From NCBI GenBank assembly GCA_026225945.1, contig JAMJFZ010001133.1, positions 18,207,501 to 18,271,500 of the forward strand: 64,000 nt of DNA. Reading direction: 5' to 3'. The stretch comes from Cricetomys ansorgei. Taxonomy: Eukaryota > Chordata > Mammalia > Rodentia > Nesomyidae. The notes under the pieces are model-generated. The model made no database searches. It was not told where the DNA came from and saw only the letters and a program-made list of their open reading frames with translations. A program made the position numbers and the translations under genes. Within the stretch, counting starts at the first letter, position 1. Each line of letters begins with the position of its first letter. Shown here one piece after another: positions 12,195 to 25,154 of this stretch.

Positions 12195-12370
12195 TTCCAG
12201 ATACTGAGTTGAATCTTATCCTCAGATCTAATTTATATGCACAACAGTTCAATGCAATAGAGGTCATTTCAAGATGAGGAAGACAGAGCTAAGAAACTGT
12301 GCGAGGCTAAATCCTGTCCCCAAGTAGAGCCAGGATTTGAGCCCATGACCAGTTGCTAGCCTGGTGAAGC
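12195..12370 (+). repeat. MIR SINE
   Basis: 'ttgaatcttatcctcagatc', 'agatgaggaagacagagcta', then 'agagccaggatttgagccca' is the MIR core and 3' part. Confidence 0.6.
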
Positions 12371-12536
12371 TCATTCTCTACCCCATTGTTGCTGTAGGGC
12401 TCTTCTCAGAGACATTGCTTCTGTGATGTACATGTCCCTTCTCCTGAGTCATTCAAATTACCACTCTCTTTCCCCAGCTCTAGCTTGGGCTGTGAATACA
12501 GCATACTTGTTGAATCTAGACTAGATTTTTTTTTTT

Positions 12537-12684
12537 AATTTGGCAGCTTAAAGCAATTAATGTCATTTAGTCAAGCATGTTATTAAGTCAACATTCAAGG
12601 AAGGGTGGATCAGGAGAAATGAATATACCAGGTTATATAAATGTCAATTTACTCACTGCCTAAAATATCACAGAACGCCATCAT
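12537..12684 (+). repeat. Inverted duplication, left arm (148 bp)
   Basis: Reverse-complement match to 14224-14371 over 148 bp without gaps and with 3 mismatches (one central, two near the loop end). The outer flank 12502-12536 also pairs, ungapped, with 14372-14406 but at only about 20 of 35 positions. The arm is AT-rich and non-repetitive looking, with a TTAAAGCAATTAATG homeodomain-type core. Confidence 0.92.
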
Positions 12685-14223
12685 ATGTCAAATATTTTAG
12701 TCCCGTTATTCTTGCCTTTTACATTCAGAGACGATTCCATTCTCATACACATCTCTAGGAACGAGGCTATGGTACAAGGATTCCTAGGGGAGAACATCAG
12801 CAGAAATGTAGAGAATTTTCACTAAAACTGAGTATCACTTCTGCCTCCCTGCATTCTGGAGCTGTTTTAATCCTTTCTTGGCCATTCAGCTAAGCCCTCC
12901 CTGATGAATCTGCTGCCAGACTACAAAGCTAGGTAGAGCCAGCAGCAAATCTACATCTCCCTTTCCTCCTGCAGGCACCAGGTGTAGACAAGGCAGAAGC
13001 AAAAGATGTTGGTAAGGAGGGGTGAAAGCTAGGATCAAATGAAATAAAGAAAGGATAACTGACCTGAGCAGACTGGAAAATGAGGTCTGATCTCCTGCCC
13101 TCTAGAACCCAAAGCACTCAGCACTGAAGGACCTTTGAACTCTATCACATGCAGACCCAAGAAAAAACAAGGTCCCCAGGTCCTCGGTTTCAGAACTGTA
13201 GACCAGGGTTCTCTGTAGTTGTTCACAGCTGTGGCTCACCAAGAGGGCAAGGAGGCACTTTCATAGGTCTAAACTCTGCCAGACCTCCACAGAGGGAACC
13301 ACCATCAGGGCAAGAGCCCTGGACAGTGTAACCCCAAGCATCTGAACTCAGGTGTTTTTATTGATTCCGAACTCCTCAGGTGCAGATCATAAGCAATCAA
13401 ACAACACCCCCCCACACACAGAAATCCAGCACCTGCAGATAATACAAAAGGCCAAGGCCTATGCATTCCTTTTTCCAACAGTGTAAAAAAACAATTATTT
13501 TAAACACAACTGAAAATAAACTTCCACAACAGCTCTGCGTTTTCCTATATGGAAACTTTCATCTAGCGACGTAGTGCCAAAACAACTAAAAGAAGGGGAA
13601 ACCTGTATCTGGGTGGCAAGAAGAGATATTCTAAGAAAGAGGTAGGTGATTTATAGAACATGTAATGATCACATTCACATCAGGGTGGAGCCCTCCAAGA
13701 TACTGGCCTCTTCCCACCCTTGCTTCAGGATCTTGGCCAGGTTCCCTCACATGCTTCATGAAGCTGGTACACACTTCAGTGGCTCCTTGCAAGGCTAACT
13801 GAAAGGATCTTTTCCACACTAATCACTTGTCATGAGGCACTACCTCAGGCCACATTCTGTCACACAAGGCATAGTTCTTGACTTCAGAAAGGTACTGAAG
13901 ACGTGCAAATAATCATCCAATAGTGAAAATCCCACATGTGGCTGATGCTCCGAGGAGGCAGCAGCCAGGACAACACGGGTGCCAAATCACTGCGCAGGTT
14001 ATGCAAGCACACAGCAACATTTACATTTTCCAGAGACAACTGCCCAGTCTGCGTCCCCTGAAGTCCACTCTTCTACTCTTCCTCCCATCTTCTAACAACT
14101 CTTCCACGTTGTCTCTCGTACTATCTCCGTATCTCCTCCCTAACAGCAGCAAGGGAAAGCAAATGCAAGCATAGTTAAAAATGCAGGTGCTTCTCCACTT
14201 ATGATGTGGTGGTACCCAAGAAA
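12685..14223. other. Spacer between the inverted-duplication arms
   Basis: 1,539 bp of ordinary intronic DNA with no gene, SINE or LTR recognised. It contains a short C-run followed by CACACACAG near 13407-13420. Confidence 0.5.
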
Positions 14224-14371
14224 ATGATGATGTTCTGTGATATTTTAGGCAGTGAGTAAATTGACATTTATATAACCTGGTATATTCATTTCTCCTGATC
14301 CACCCTTCCTTGAATGTTGACTTAGTAACATGCTTGACTAAATGACATTAATTGCTTTAAGCTGCCAAATT
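14224..14371 (-). repeat. Inverted duplication, right arm (148 bp)
   Basis: Partner of 12537-12684 in opposite orientation. Arms of this identity could form a stem-loop in the pre-mRNA of intron 2, with a 1.5-kb loop. Confidence 0.92.
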
Positions 14372-14547
14372 CTTTTAAAAAATCTAAGTTGTAAGTTGCA
14401 AGTATGTAGTATATCTAACACCATGGCACGGTATAGCTCAGTAACACAATATGCTCTAGAACAAGGCACCTCAGATAAATAAAATAGGTATACAAGTCAA
14501 ATGACCACTGGGATCAAATCATAAGGAAATTTATTTTTAAAACAATT

Positions 14548-14803
14548 ATTTGGTGTGTGTGTGTGTATATATATATGTGTATACACATATATGTATACAC
14601 ACACACTATATATGTATATGTATATATGTATATAATATATATACTATACATATTATATAATATATAATTATATATAATTATATATATAAGTATATAATAT
14701 ACATATATATGTATATGTATATAATATGTATATGTGTATATGTATATAATATGTATGTGTATATGTATACGTTTATCTATATACACATATATGTATATGT
14801 ACA
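14548..14803. repeat. Compound (TG)n/(TA)n microsatellite
   Basis: About 250 bp of GTGTGT, TATATA and GTATATATGTATAC-type repeats with internal palindromic blocks. The small ORF across it is repeat-derived. Confidence 0.9.
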
Positions 14804-16200
14804 CCATTTACTTAAGATAGATGTGCTTATTTATTTTTATGTAAAAAAATTAAATCTCGGTTGAATATATGATCCTACAGGACACAGATCATCTGTCTCA
14901 CTTTCCAGAATTGATCAATATTTTCATTTTATAATCATGAATACTGAAAACTCCACATCATGTAAACGCACAGTCTAAAACGGTAGAAGTACGCTTAGGA
15001 CTGTTTTAGAAATTTCACTGTAATCCTAAACCAAAAATTCATAGCATTATTATTTTTTTATGAAACTCATCCACAACTCAAACAGCTATTTTTAAAACCA
15101 AACACTCTAACACAACACAACTCAAAGAAACAAAAATACTATTTTGATACTTACATACTAGGGGACTGTGGTTGGAAAACATTAAAGGTCTTGTTTTCCC
15201 CCAGTTAAACCATTATGGTTCTGCAGAAGCTAAAAACTTTGTATGGACAGTGCAAAAACACTGCAGCTCTTGACACACAGACCGGTGATCCCAGTCAGAG
15301 CCACAGTGTTTCACACGGCGTCCGTCGGTACCATGTGCCACGATGTCACCCAAGTGCAAATGTACACTGTGTGTTGGGAACCAAGATAGAACCGGAGCCA
15401 GACACAGCACAGGAGAGTGCCCTCAGAAATGAAGCACATTAGCATGTGTTTGGTTTTGAATTTATTTTTGGTCACAAACCTTTCACTGTTGCCGGATTTT
15501 ATCCAGTCCCCACATTCAGTTACGCTACCTCATGTGGGATTGCAACCCGTGGTTTAAAAAGCTACCCTAGTGTAGAGTGCCGACTGTATACCCCCAGGTC
15601 AGAGGGCTGTCGGAGAGCATCGAGAGTTTTATATTGCATATCCCTAGTCCTGGACAAGAGAAGAATTAAAATTTTAGTGCAGCTTCTACTGCATAGCACC
15701 ATCATAAGGTTGAAAAATTGTGCGTTGGACCATGGGTAGGTCAGAGACTGTCTGCCGAGGCCTCGTCATTCTCACAGCCTGCATTCAAGAATCAGTGCTA
15801 GGACTTACTAGCTTTACTGCAGTGTGTAAGTCTCATGACCACCCTGAACTCAAGTTCTTCTAGAAAACTCTGAAAGCACCTACCTCATGGGACTATCAGG
15901 ATGGTCGAATGAGTGCCAACATTGTAACTGTCTGTTTACCCATCACTGGCATTGCTGCTGTTGTACAAAGCACAGCTTTAGTCCTAGAATCAAGCTGAAC
16001 TAGCCCATCACTTACGGGCAACACTTAGAGCATATATACACTGTACATATGTGTGTACATACATATTTATTTGTATACACTGACAATTTATTGTGCGTAG
16101 CTAACATTTCAAGGTGGTGAGAACAGAAGAAGGGTAGAACGCGGTAGCACATCAGAACAGAATCAAGTCGATCAGAATAAACAGAACATATCAGACTTCA
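14804..16200. other. Intronic stretch; possible old DNA-transposon piece at about 15455-15570
   Basis: No exon recognised. At 15455-15570 the text 'ccccacattcagttacgcta' ... 'catgtgggattgcaacccgt' ... 'ggtttaaaaagct' resembles terminal parts of hAT-type rodent elements, but I cannot assign it. The 75-aa and 97-aa plus ORFs are not recognisable proteins. Confidence 0.35.
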
Positions 16201-16204
16201 GTCA

Positions 16205-16330
16205 AGTGAGGCTGTGCGCGCTGACAACCACAGCCCTCAGAAGGCCGAGGGACGAGATCTCAGCCCACATCTGTGCTATGTAGGGAGGTCCTGTCTCAAT
16301 AGTAACAACAGTAACAATGACAATAGCAGA
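16205..16330 (+). repeat. B1 SINE, diverged
   Basis: 'gaaggccgagggacgagat', 'tgctatgtagggaggtcctg' and 'tctcaatagtaacaaca' are the B1 middle and 3' end with a degraded tail. Confidence 0.65.
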
Positions 16331-17017
16331 TTGTATTCCGGAGAATAAGAATAAGCAGGGACTGCTGAAAGGAGTTTCACTTCTGAGGCTGTGTGAGGAG
16401 CAATGTGATGTGCAACACTTATTGTGCACGTGGCTTATTTAAAAAGTTTAAAAGGCACCCCCTTAGGGAAACATGCAGTTCTGAACCCATCAGGCCCCTG
16501 GGGAAGCGATCCTTGCACAAGGACGAGGAGAGACCTTTCACTGGAAGCAGATGGCACCTTTCCTACTGATGCTCACCAAACAATTTTCTTCTAAAGGGTT
16601 GGAAACCACAGGTCCCTGTAACCTATTTGGGAAAAAGAAATGCCATCGGTGATAGGTCAACAAATGTCTCTCCATCTCACAAATTGGAGAGTGGCTGCTT
16701 CAACCGCACTCAGTGATTTCTATATAAACCGCCTCAACTATCAGCCTGCACCTGGCCGCCTCAGACTCACAAGATGAAATGTCTGGCTTGTTTCCAAGTC
16801 TGCATTTCTAGTGCAGAGGAAACCTCCATTTGTGCTATCCATTTTGAGGAAGGGCAGACCCCATGCCAGCCTGGAGGAAGAGAGCAGCCACAGCCCAGGA
16901 CAGACTCCACACTCGCAGATATGTCAACAAACCGTGGGGGCACAGGCCTGGAAGGAAGGGGAGGAGTTCTCTTTACGGGACACCAAAAGCCTTCCCAGAG
17001 TCAAATGTACACAACAT

Positions 17018-17180
17018 TTCTCAAAGCATGGTCCAAGAACTACCAGATCCCTGAGACAGTGCTTTGTGCACATTCCTGGGCCCTGACCATGTTCACTGGA
17101 TCAGAATCTCTTCGTCTAAGACCTTGAAACAATGAATTTTAATAAGATTCCCCCCACGTGACACACTGCATACTAACACT
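17018..17180 (+). mobile_element. MER5A-like hAT-Charlie fossil
   Basis: 'ttctcaaagcatggtccaag', 'cctgggccctgacca', 'ggatcagaatctcttcg' and 'aataagattccccccacgtg' follow the MER5A order in sense orientation. An old non-autonomous hAT element. Confidence 0.6.
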
Positions 17181-18815
17181 TGATCCTGCAAGATGGGGCT
17201 GAGCAGCCAGACCGGGGGGAGGGGGGAAGTAAAGTCAGCAGTGGGGTGAGTGATAGCAGGGTCAGAGCCACAGCCGTGTGACACAGCCAGATGCATTTGG
17301 GGAGTGTGAGCAGTGTGTTGTCTCCAAAGCAGTCAGGGCGAGGATGTGAAAGGTGCCACAGCAGCAGAGGGAGCCTGGCACCCTACCCAGCTCTGTATGT
17401 CTCATTGGGGATTCAATGGGTGTTTGCTGAAGCAGGAAGAATACATTTCCAGCATTTCACCAAAAGCAAATGCGTGCGTGTGAACCAGCGAAGACAGCTA
17501 CAGATCGGCCCAAATCATTGTAGTTTGTCCCATACGAAGTGTGCCTATCTGTTGTGAATTTGTGTTGAAAGCAAAGAGAAGTGGAAGGCCTTAGGATTCA
17601 GGGTGAGTAATGAGTACTAAGTCAACACTTGGGAAGATGTGCTGTCTCCTCCCAGACTCACCTCTACAGCACCAATATGAGAAACTCTCCCGATGACCCA
17701 GGGAGACATCGCTTTGGTTGCTAGAGACTCACTAGGAACAGTCTCTCCAGTGAAATTCTGACTTAAATGAGATTAAGCTGAGCATAAGTTGCAAATATCT
17801 CCTTTTGCAAAAGCAAGTAAAATGGGTTTCCAGTTAAGTCCAGCCAGAGTACTTGGAAAATCCCAGCAGGGCCCAAGACTGCCTCTCCATGTCACCCAAG
17901 AGGCCCACCAAGGAAGCACAGAGTCCTTCCTTTACTTTAGCCCCATGTGGACAAGGGCAAGGGCTGAACAATCAGAACCCAGCTTCTCCGTCTGGACCAT
18001 CCCCGATGTCCCATGAGGCTCAGGGTCTGCCCCTGACTCCTACACACTCATCGTTAGAAGGGCTAGCTCCCAGCATGTATTGCCCCTCCAGAATCTCCTC
18101 ACTTCCTTCTCAGTAAACAGGCAAGGCTCACCCAGAAGGTAGGAGGTGGACTTCTGATCTTGGTCACTGCAGGGCCACATGCGTGTTCCATTGCAGAGAG
18201 ATTGTCGTCTCTACCGAGAAGTCCTGTGCCTAGGAGAAGCTGACATAAACAGCCTCCAAAGCCTCTGCACGCAATGCCCGATTGGTCTTATATCTGGGGA
18301 AGTAGAGGCTAGGAAGGAATACGATTTTGGCAGAACTGCCCCCTACTGAACCCATTATGATCTAATTCCCATGCTGCTGAGAAATGTCTGTACTCTGAGG
18401 GTCTGCACTTAGTGAGGGTTCTTCAGTGGGCTGGAAGAACAGACAACTGAACCCGCAGGATGCACACATCCATAAAAATAGCCCAAGGTGGCCCCAGGGC
18501 TCTTCCTCCCAAGGTTCTCTCCTTATAGAAAGGTGCTAGGAGCAGCCCTCATCAGAAGTGAGCTCTGTACAGTCTGCAGGGGTTGGAAGCTGCAGAACTG
18601 TACCTCCAGACAGTCTGCCCCACACAACTAGAAATCTACTGTCACTGATGTAAGCAGACTTACACACAGATTAAAGGACACCCTCCCTAAGAAGCCCAGG
18701 TCATGCTCTGCACACAAGTTGAAGCTGTAAGGGCCAGGATGGGGGGTGGGGAGGGGAACAGGTGAAGTTTGCTGCCCTGTGATGGTGAAGGGGAGAGAAA
18801 TTAAAATTCACATTT
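17181..18815. other. Intronic stretch without recognised features
   Basis: No exon or recent repeat recognised. Small G-rich patches lie at about 17213-17228 and 18738-18760. Confidence 0.5.
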
Positions 18816-18935
18816 CTCCCTAATGTCACCAGGAATGTGGCATCGGAGCACTTTAGGGAATTAGCTGCAGCAGCTTCCTAATTGCCTTTGCCGAGTCGCC
18901 TCCCCCAGGTTGATGGTGGCGGCGGCGGCGGCCCA
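18816..18935. promoter_or_regulatory. Candidate regulatory element with palindromic homeodomain/E-box core
   Basis: AATTAG (18859-18864) and CTAATT (18878-18883) flank a perfect 13-bp palindrome AGCTGCAGCAGCT (18863-18875). A (GGC)n run follows at 18913-18929. Unique-looking sequence. Function is inferred from layout only. Confidence 0.35.
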
Positions 18936-21900
18936 TCAGTCTCGCTTGGTGCTCCTCGTGCACCCGCCCAGCACTGCAGTGCTCCTGCTGCAGCTGCCAG
19001 GCCCCGTGCTGCAGAGGCATTAGGACCCCTCAGCCCGACTGCATGCTTCCAAAAGAGACTTAACTGCATTCGGGGTCCTGATTCAGATGGGCAGGGATGC
19101 CCCCCAGAGGCAAGGAGGGGCTCATCTGGCTGAGACAAGTAGAGACTGGGGCTCTGCTGTCTAGCCATCAGTGCCCGCTGGCACACAGAGAGCCATGGGT
19201 GAAGGACCTGCCCACAGGACTTCAGAGATAGATACTCTCCCCAGATCAACACCAGATTTTGCGGCATCTGACAGTCCGACACTGGAACCCAGCAACTTAG
19301 CACTGGACAGCGAACGGGGAAAGGCCAAAAGCCCTCTATCCTTCCCCCCTGCCCAGAGGCATTCTATGCATCACTAGCTTGCAAGGACAAGGAAGAGGCT
19401 GGGTAAGCTATTCCTTCCTTTGTTTATCTGAACACCGATGCCACAGGAAAAACACCGAGTCCCACTCCAAGAGCAGTCCTATATCAGGTGCCAAAGGAGG
19501 ACCCTCTCAAGGTCAGAAAGAACAAGCCTGGCCTAGGGGAATCAAACTCCTGCTCACTGGGCTCCCACCTACCACATGTACATCAGGGGGCCTCTGGATA
19601 TCACACATCCCCAGACCTGCCTGGGGCATGGAAGAGTATGCCAGGCTCATCCTGCACAAAATGAAACTGACCCTGGAGGTCAAGGGGCCATGGCCTTCAA
19701 GGTGGCTGTCCATTGTGCAGGGGGAGAAATGAAAGCTCCACTGAGAGAGAAGGGGAAAAAAATAGGCACCAACACAGCAAACATCCAGGAAAGAGAGACA
19801 AATCATGAACCGGGATGATATTTACCCCTTCACCAAGGAGTGAAAATGAACTAGACCCTTCCCAGGCACCTAGCTCTATGTGACTATGGTTGTGTGACTC
19901 TGTACTTAAGCCCACCATGACCTCATTTTATAGAACAGGAACCTATGCCCTCAACGCAAAGCTAAGGAAGGTCAGTCTGAATCTCCAAGCAAGATCTGCC
20001 TGGTCCCAGGACCTCAGAGCTTGAGATGGCTATTCTACACTACCATCCAACACCCCTATGGGTAAAGCACAAAGGGAAGCTGACTAAATCCAACCAGATC
20101 TTCAGACATCAGACCTAATTGGGGGAGGGCTGACCTCGAAGAAACCAAAAGACAAGTGACATCTTTCTACTCTAACAAAAGGAAGAACTACAGAAAGGTA
20201 GAGGTTTGTGGACCTTCCCCTCCTTCCCTGCCAGTCTCTTTTAAATTCCTTGTTGTACAAGTGAATGACAAGATATCCAAGAAACAAGATGATGAATGCC
20301 ACTGGGAAAAGATGGAGCGCTAGGAAGAAGCTGCTTAATGAGCCAAGGATATACGAGGACCAAAGCAAGGGACCAATGGCTGGTCCTGGGAAATGCCCAA
20401 AAGCCTCCCTCTGACCCCACCCCACTCAAGGAACTGAAGTTCCTACAACCAGGGCTCAAAGCCTCGCTGTTGAGACAGCTGCATTTTCTGTCTCTGCTTC
20501 TGCATCTCTAACAGGGATGATATTAGACCTCAAGAATAATTATGTTTAAATAGATAAGCGCAAGGCGCAACCTACAAATAAGGTGCCAATCTCATCATTA
20601 CCGCTGCCTCCTAAGAATCCCTGGTAGGGCTCAATCAGAGCAGCTTGGTGATGGTCTGTGCACAATGCCCTGGATGCCTTAACACCGCTGGCCTCTCAGC
20701 AGCCAGGGCTTTCTGGTGTGTGGAAGCAATGTTTCAGAACTGGTAATGGTGGAGACAGCATCACAACAGTTCGCCAATGGCGAACACATCCTCCTGCACA
20801 TAATCTTCTCATTTGGACTCCTCCAGTCCCCCCTAGAAGCTGGTACCTCCAAGTCTGTTTGCTCGATGAGAACAATGGCTTGCGGGCCCTGAGAGTCTGA
20901 GGCAGTATTACGGAGACCCAGACCTGACTCGGTGACTCAGACTCTCAGCTTTACCCAGATCTCTGTTCCCAAGATCAACTACTTCTCTTAAAAGCAGATT
21001 TTCTAGTCAATCCTCTGGTTTCTTTCTAAGCCTCTATATATTTCCTATCAGTCTTAAGGCATTTATTTCCAGAAAAAGAAAAAAGAATGCAAAGCTTGCT
21101 ACTCAAGTAGAAAATCCAGCTATGGCTCCATAATTCTGAAACTCCTGTTCTGGGTAATGTTTATTCTCGGATATTTTCAAAAGATAAGTGAGCTGTGGAC
21201 ACTCTGTGGAGAGGATTACATCTTCTTTCAGAGCGACCCGGACTCTTGATATTCTGCAATAATTCAACTTGGGAACAAACCCCGGTCTTTTTTTTTTTTT
21301 TTTAATTAGTTACCAGTATTTCTTTAAAACAGAAGAAGTATTTCTTTAAAACATGCCAATCAAGCATACCTACATACAAATACAAAGGTCCTATATTTAT
21401 TGCCTTTTAGTGATTGGCTTGAACTATGCCATCTGAACTGGGATGCAAATTCTGTGTGAAATCAGATGACAACAGTGTCCCCACTGGGACTCAGGCCAAA
21501 GCTAAGAAAGAATATTCACACCTCAGTATCTGCATCCCAGACGCCAAATGAGTTGCACTTATTTCTGGGGAGATGCAAGTCTATGCGCAGTGAGCTGTTT
21601 GCATCGGCACATTCGTACTACTCCAACAGAAGGCCCACTAATGATGGGAACCCCTGAGAGGTGGAGGGCGGACATGTTTGCTACGACTTGTGGCTGAAGA
21701 CTACCTACATCCAATAGATTCAGAGCCCCTCCCCCATCTCTTCTTCTTTCTGTGTTTGTCCACCTCTGCCTCAACAAAATACTATGGTCGAGGCACTGTA
21801 GATGGTACAGGCACAAACGGCAAAACACTCGCCCCGTGTGGTTAACTTGCACCTTCACTCAAGAATTACTGTACAGTGTCACAACAATAACAAACTTTAA

Positions 21901-22190
21901 CTCCGCAGTTGCCCACCGTTACCATGCAAGGGTCAAGACTGCGAGAGTTTGGACTTCTACAACAACATCATCCCTGAGAGCGGATAATAAATGCTTCTCT
22001 TGGCCACGCTGCCTTTGTCCACCAGCGTGCATCCTGTTCTTCACTAATAATGAGGCCGGACAGAGTAGACAAAGTAGCCAGAAAACTCAGGCTTTCCTGG
22101 GCTACATGTTGACCTCCACACCTGCTAGGGTCACAACGTCATCCTGATGTCACAGACTCTAGCATTATCTGGGCCACTTTTTAAACGAGT
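18936..22190. other. Intronic stretch with scattered MIR remnants
   Basis: No exon recognised. A MIR-like piece lies at about 19915-20030 ('cctcattttatagaacagga') and a T-run at 21290-21303. A short direct repeat (GTATTTCTTTAAAACA) occurs twice at about 21315-21355. The 80-141-aa ORFs near 18.9-20.4 kb and 21.5-22.4 kb lack recognisable domains. Confidence 0.5.
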
Positions 22191-22194
22191 GGGG

Positions 22195-22375
22195 GGTTTG
22201 ATTATGAGCATATGTGTGCGGGTGCCCAGGGAAGCAATCGTGGGCATCGGACTCCCCAGAGCCTGGGCTGATCCAAGGTGCCTGACATGGGTGCTGGGAA
22301 CTGAATTCCAGTCCTCTGTGAGCCCTGAGCCGTATCTTCTACCCCTATCCGTGCTGTTTCGTGGTATGCAAATCA
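22195..22375 (-). repeat. B3-like SINE (B2 superfamily), minus
   Basis: 'tgtgtgcgggtgcccaggga', 'gtgctgggaactgaattcca' and 'gtcctctgtgagccctgagc' are the reverse complement of the B2/B3 tRNA-derived head and body. Confidence 0.7.
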
Positions 22376-22561
22376 AGACCTAGGCAGGGGAAATTAGTGG
22401 CTAGCCTGGCAGAATCGACTCCTAAAACAAGTACAAAAACAAACAAACAAACAATAAAATCTCAGCTGTCCCTAGCTCACTCTCTATGAAATCTAGAACC
22501 AGACACAGATACCTGTTCCCCTCCTGAGAGCCAAGAATTTGTAGTTGGCCAGAAATTTTAA

Positions 22562-22663
22562 AAATCAGCCCAGTGTGGTGGCATACCCATAATCTCAGCA
22601 CTCAGAATGCTAGGGAATAAGAAACTCCATGCTAGCCTGGGCTGTTGTGAGACCACATCTCAA

Positions 22664-22706
<43 letters not shown>

Positions 22707-22775
22707 TATATATATATATATGAAGAGGGAGAGAGGGAGAAAGGAAGAGAGAGAAGAAATTAAGAAGAAAATTCA
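22562..22775 (+). repeat. B1 fragment followed by (TG)n, (TA)n and GA-rich tracts
   Basis: B1 body to about 22662 ('cagtgtggtggcatacccat', 'gctagcctgggctgttgtga', 'ccacatctcaaa'), then about 20 TG repeats to 22705, TATATATA, and a GAGAGGGAGAAAGGA-type purine tract. The microsatellites seem to have grown from the B1 tail. Confidence 0.8.
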
Positions 22776-24675
22776 AGGCTATGTTAAGAGAATGGGTGAG
22801 TCCAGATTTGGATTTAGATTTGAGGGTTCCATAAGCCAACTGTTCCCTTCATTCCTTTTGAAAACATGAGCCCAGAGTTTTAGGAAAATAAATCACATAC
22901 TGGATAAACTTAGAGAGGTGAGCAGAGATGAATGGCCAGTCTGAAAAAATGCTCCTGGGTTTTGGAGAAGAGTTGAGTCTTCGAGTCATAGCTGAGACAG
23001 GAACTTGGTCAGCAGCTTTACAAGGTCACTCTTTCTCCTGTCAGCCCCACCTCCTGTACTAAAGCGGTGCTGAGGCAACCCGGATGCATTTTGCCCCTGC
23101 CAACCACCATCTTATCAGTCAGCTCGATTGCTGTCCCTCAGCACCCACTCACATCTGGTGTGGCACGAGCCTAAACTGCAGGGTGAGACAGCTTGACCAC
23201 ATCATGGGGACCCAACCACCAATAAGGCTGCCAGAGGAGCATGCCTGCTGAAGACAGGACCTAAGGGAGCATAAACAGCAAAAGCATCACTCAACAAGCT
23301 CTACCTGTCCTCGGAGACCCCACAGATTTGACTCCAGCTGTGCTCAGGTGGGAGAGGGACGCAGGAAGACATAATGTAAAGAGAGAAGGAGCCTGGGGAT
23401 CAAAAACACCCTGTTACCAAGCTGTTTCCCCAGCTGAAACCTCAGGCCCCACCTGGGAGGCAGATAACACTGGCCACCTCTGTGTGGAAGGACCCAGATG
23501 GGCACCAGCTATTCCAGCAGGAAGTGCTCAGCTCACACCAAACACTCAAAGGAAACAAGAGTGCATTCCCTTCCTCTCCAGCCCCAATGGGCATATTCGT
23601 GTATACCTGAGCTGAAGACGACCTTGGTGGGTTTCCAGAAGTCTGTGAGCCAGTCAGACTCTACAATTCTTTGACATTCATGAAAACAAATGGCTCTTGG
23701 GCACTTTCTGCCAACTGGCCCAAATGAAGGAGATTTTCATTCATTGCTGACTCTTTGCTGACTTCCACTGCTGCTTACAATAATTTTATGCATACGTGGT
23801 TATAAAAGGTATTCGTCCCTATAGCAAACCCCACCTCCAAGACTTCAAGGCGCTGGTAACCAGGGAGGGTGGCATGTCATATTCATTCAACCTCTTTAAG
23901 GACACAGTGCCGGACTGCAGATGCTCAAGGCCAAGACACAACAGCAGCGCTGCCAAGCAAGTTCTGGAGAGGACAGGGCCAGCGGGAAGAGCCAAGGAAC
24001 ACCAGGTGCCCTTGCCTCCTGTGGGGGTGACAGATGGCTGTCCCCACACACTGCTTCACTTCTCTACACCCCTCCCTGTTGCCTGTTGGTGTCCAACACC
24101 ACTCCCCTGGAAGCCCCTGGGAGAAGTCTGAACTTCACAAAGGCCAACAGGAACTACTGTTCCAGAAGGAAACATCTGGCATGCTGTCCAAAAGGACACT
24201 AGAGTTAAGAGGTATCCACTATGTGCTGCACACATACCACAGCAAGGTACATGGCTGGATGCACTGGGCCCTCCTGTGATTTATAAGTGCCTCTCTCTCT
24301 CCCTCGCCCCCCCCCCGCCCCGCTATAGGACAGAAGCAGCCACTTCTTCAGCCTGCCCAGGAAGCAAGGCAAGGAAGGCAGCAAGCAGATCATGGCTAAC
24401 ATTCTCCTGTGGGCACCTTCTCCTGTCTAGGAATAAGGGAGCTAATCTTGTTACACATATGTATGGCATTCATCCTAAGAGGAACTGTACTGTAGCAGCT
24501 ACATCCTTCCGCTCTATGGTGCTTGGTTCCTGTCAGCTACCAGGGTGGGGAATGCCTTTGCACAAGGTCCTCTTTAACAACCCATGCACCTATTTCCTCC
24601 TGAATTCACAGGTATTCAGGGAACCAGGCCCCACAGTGCTTAGCAAAGAGGACCCATAATGCCCACAAGGAGACA
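22776..24675. other. Intronic stretch without recognised features
   Basis: No exon recognised. A short CT/C-rich patch lies at 24290-24325. Overlapping 80-130-aa ORFs in three frames at 23.8-24.7 kb have no domain and look random. Confidence 0.5.
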
Positions 24676-24679
24676 TTGC

Positions 24680-25140
24680 CAGAAGCTTTTGCTGTGCCAG
24701 GCACTGTGCTAAACACTTTGCATATTTTATTCCATGGACTACATTGGCCTCCTTTCCCATTTAAAGGTACAGGCTCTGAAATGTTATACCACAAGGTGAC
24801 CCAGATAGGAAATGGAGATAAAGAACTCAAATCTAAGTTCGTATGACTCCAAGAACGTCCTATCAGCCATTATCCTGGCTTTAATTATTTCTGAAGTAAT
24901 TTCCCAGCTGTTACTTCATTTCATATCCCAAGAGCCCCATGCTAGAGAAATTCAGGTATTATTAACATTGGTTTTCCAAAGAGAAACTTGGAAGAGATCG
25001 AATGAAGTGTGTGGACAGATGTTCAGACTCCAGAAGCCTAGCTCAGCCATCTGGAGGGGTTGCTTAACTTTTGCAAGCCTCAGCTGGCGATCTGTGAAAT
25101 GGGCTGAACAGTAATCCCTGCCCTTCTAGCTTAATGAGAG
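24680..25140 (+). repeat. MIR/L2-type ancient repeats
   Basis: 'gtgccaggcactgtgctaaa' with 'cactttgcatattttattcc' at 24694-24735. A second MIR at about 25020-25140 has 'ctgtgaaatgggctgaacag' and 'ccctgcccttctagcttaat'. Confidence 0.65.
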
Positions 25141-25154
25141 ATCTGTTGTTACTG

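Noticed and set aside
14514..14807. 97-aa Y/I-rich minus ORF
   Set aside because: Derived from the (TA)n/(TG)n microsatellite.
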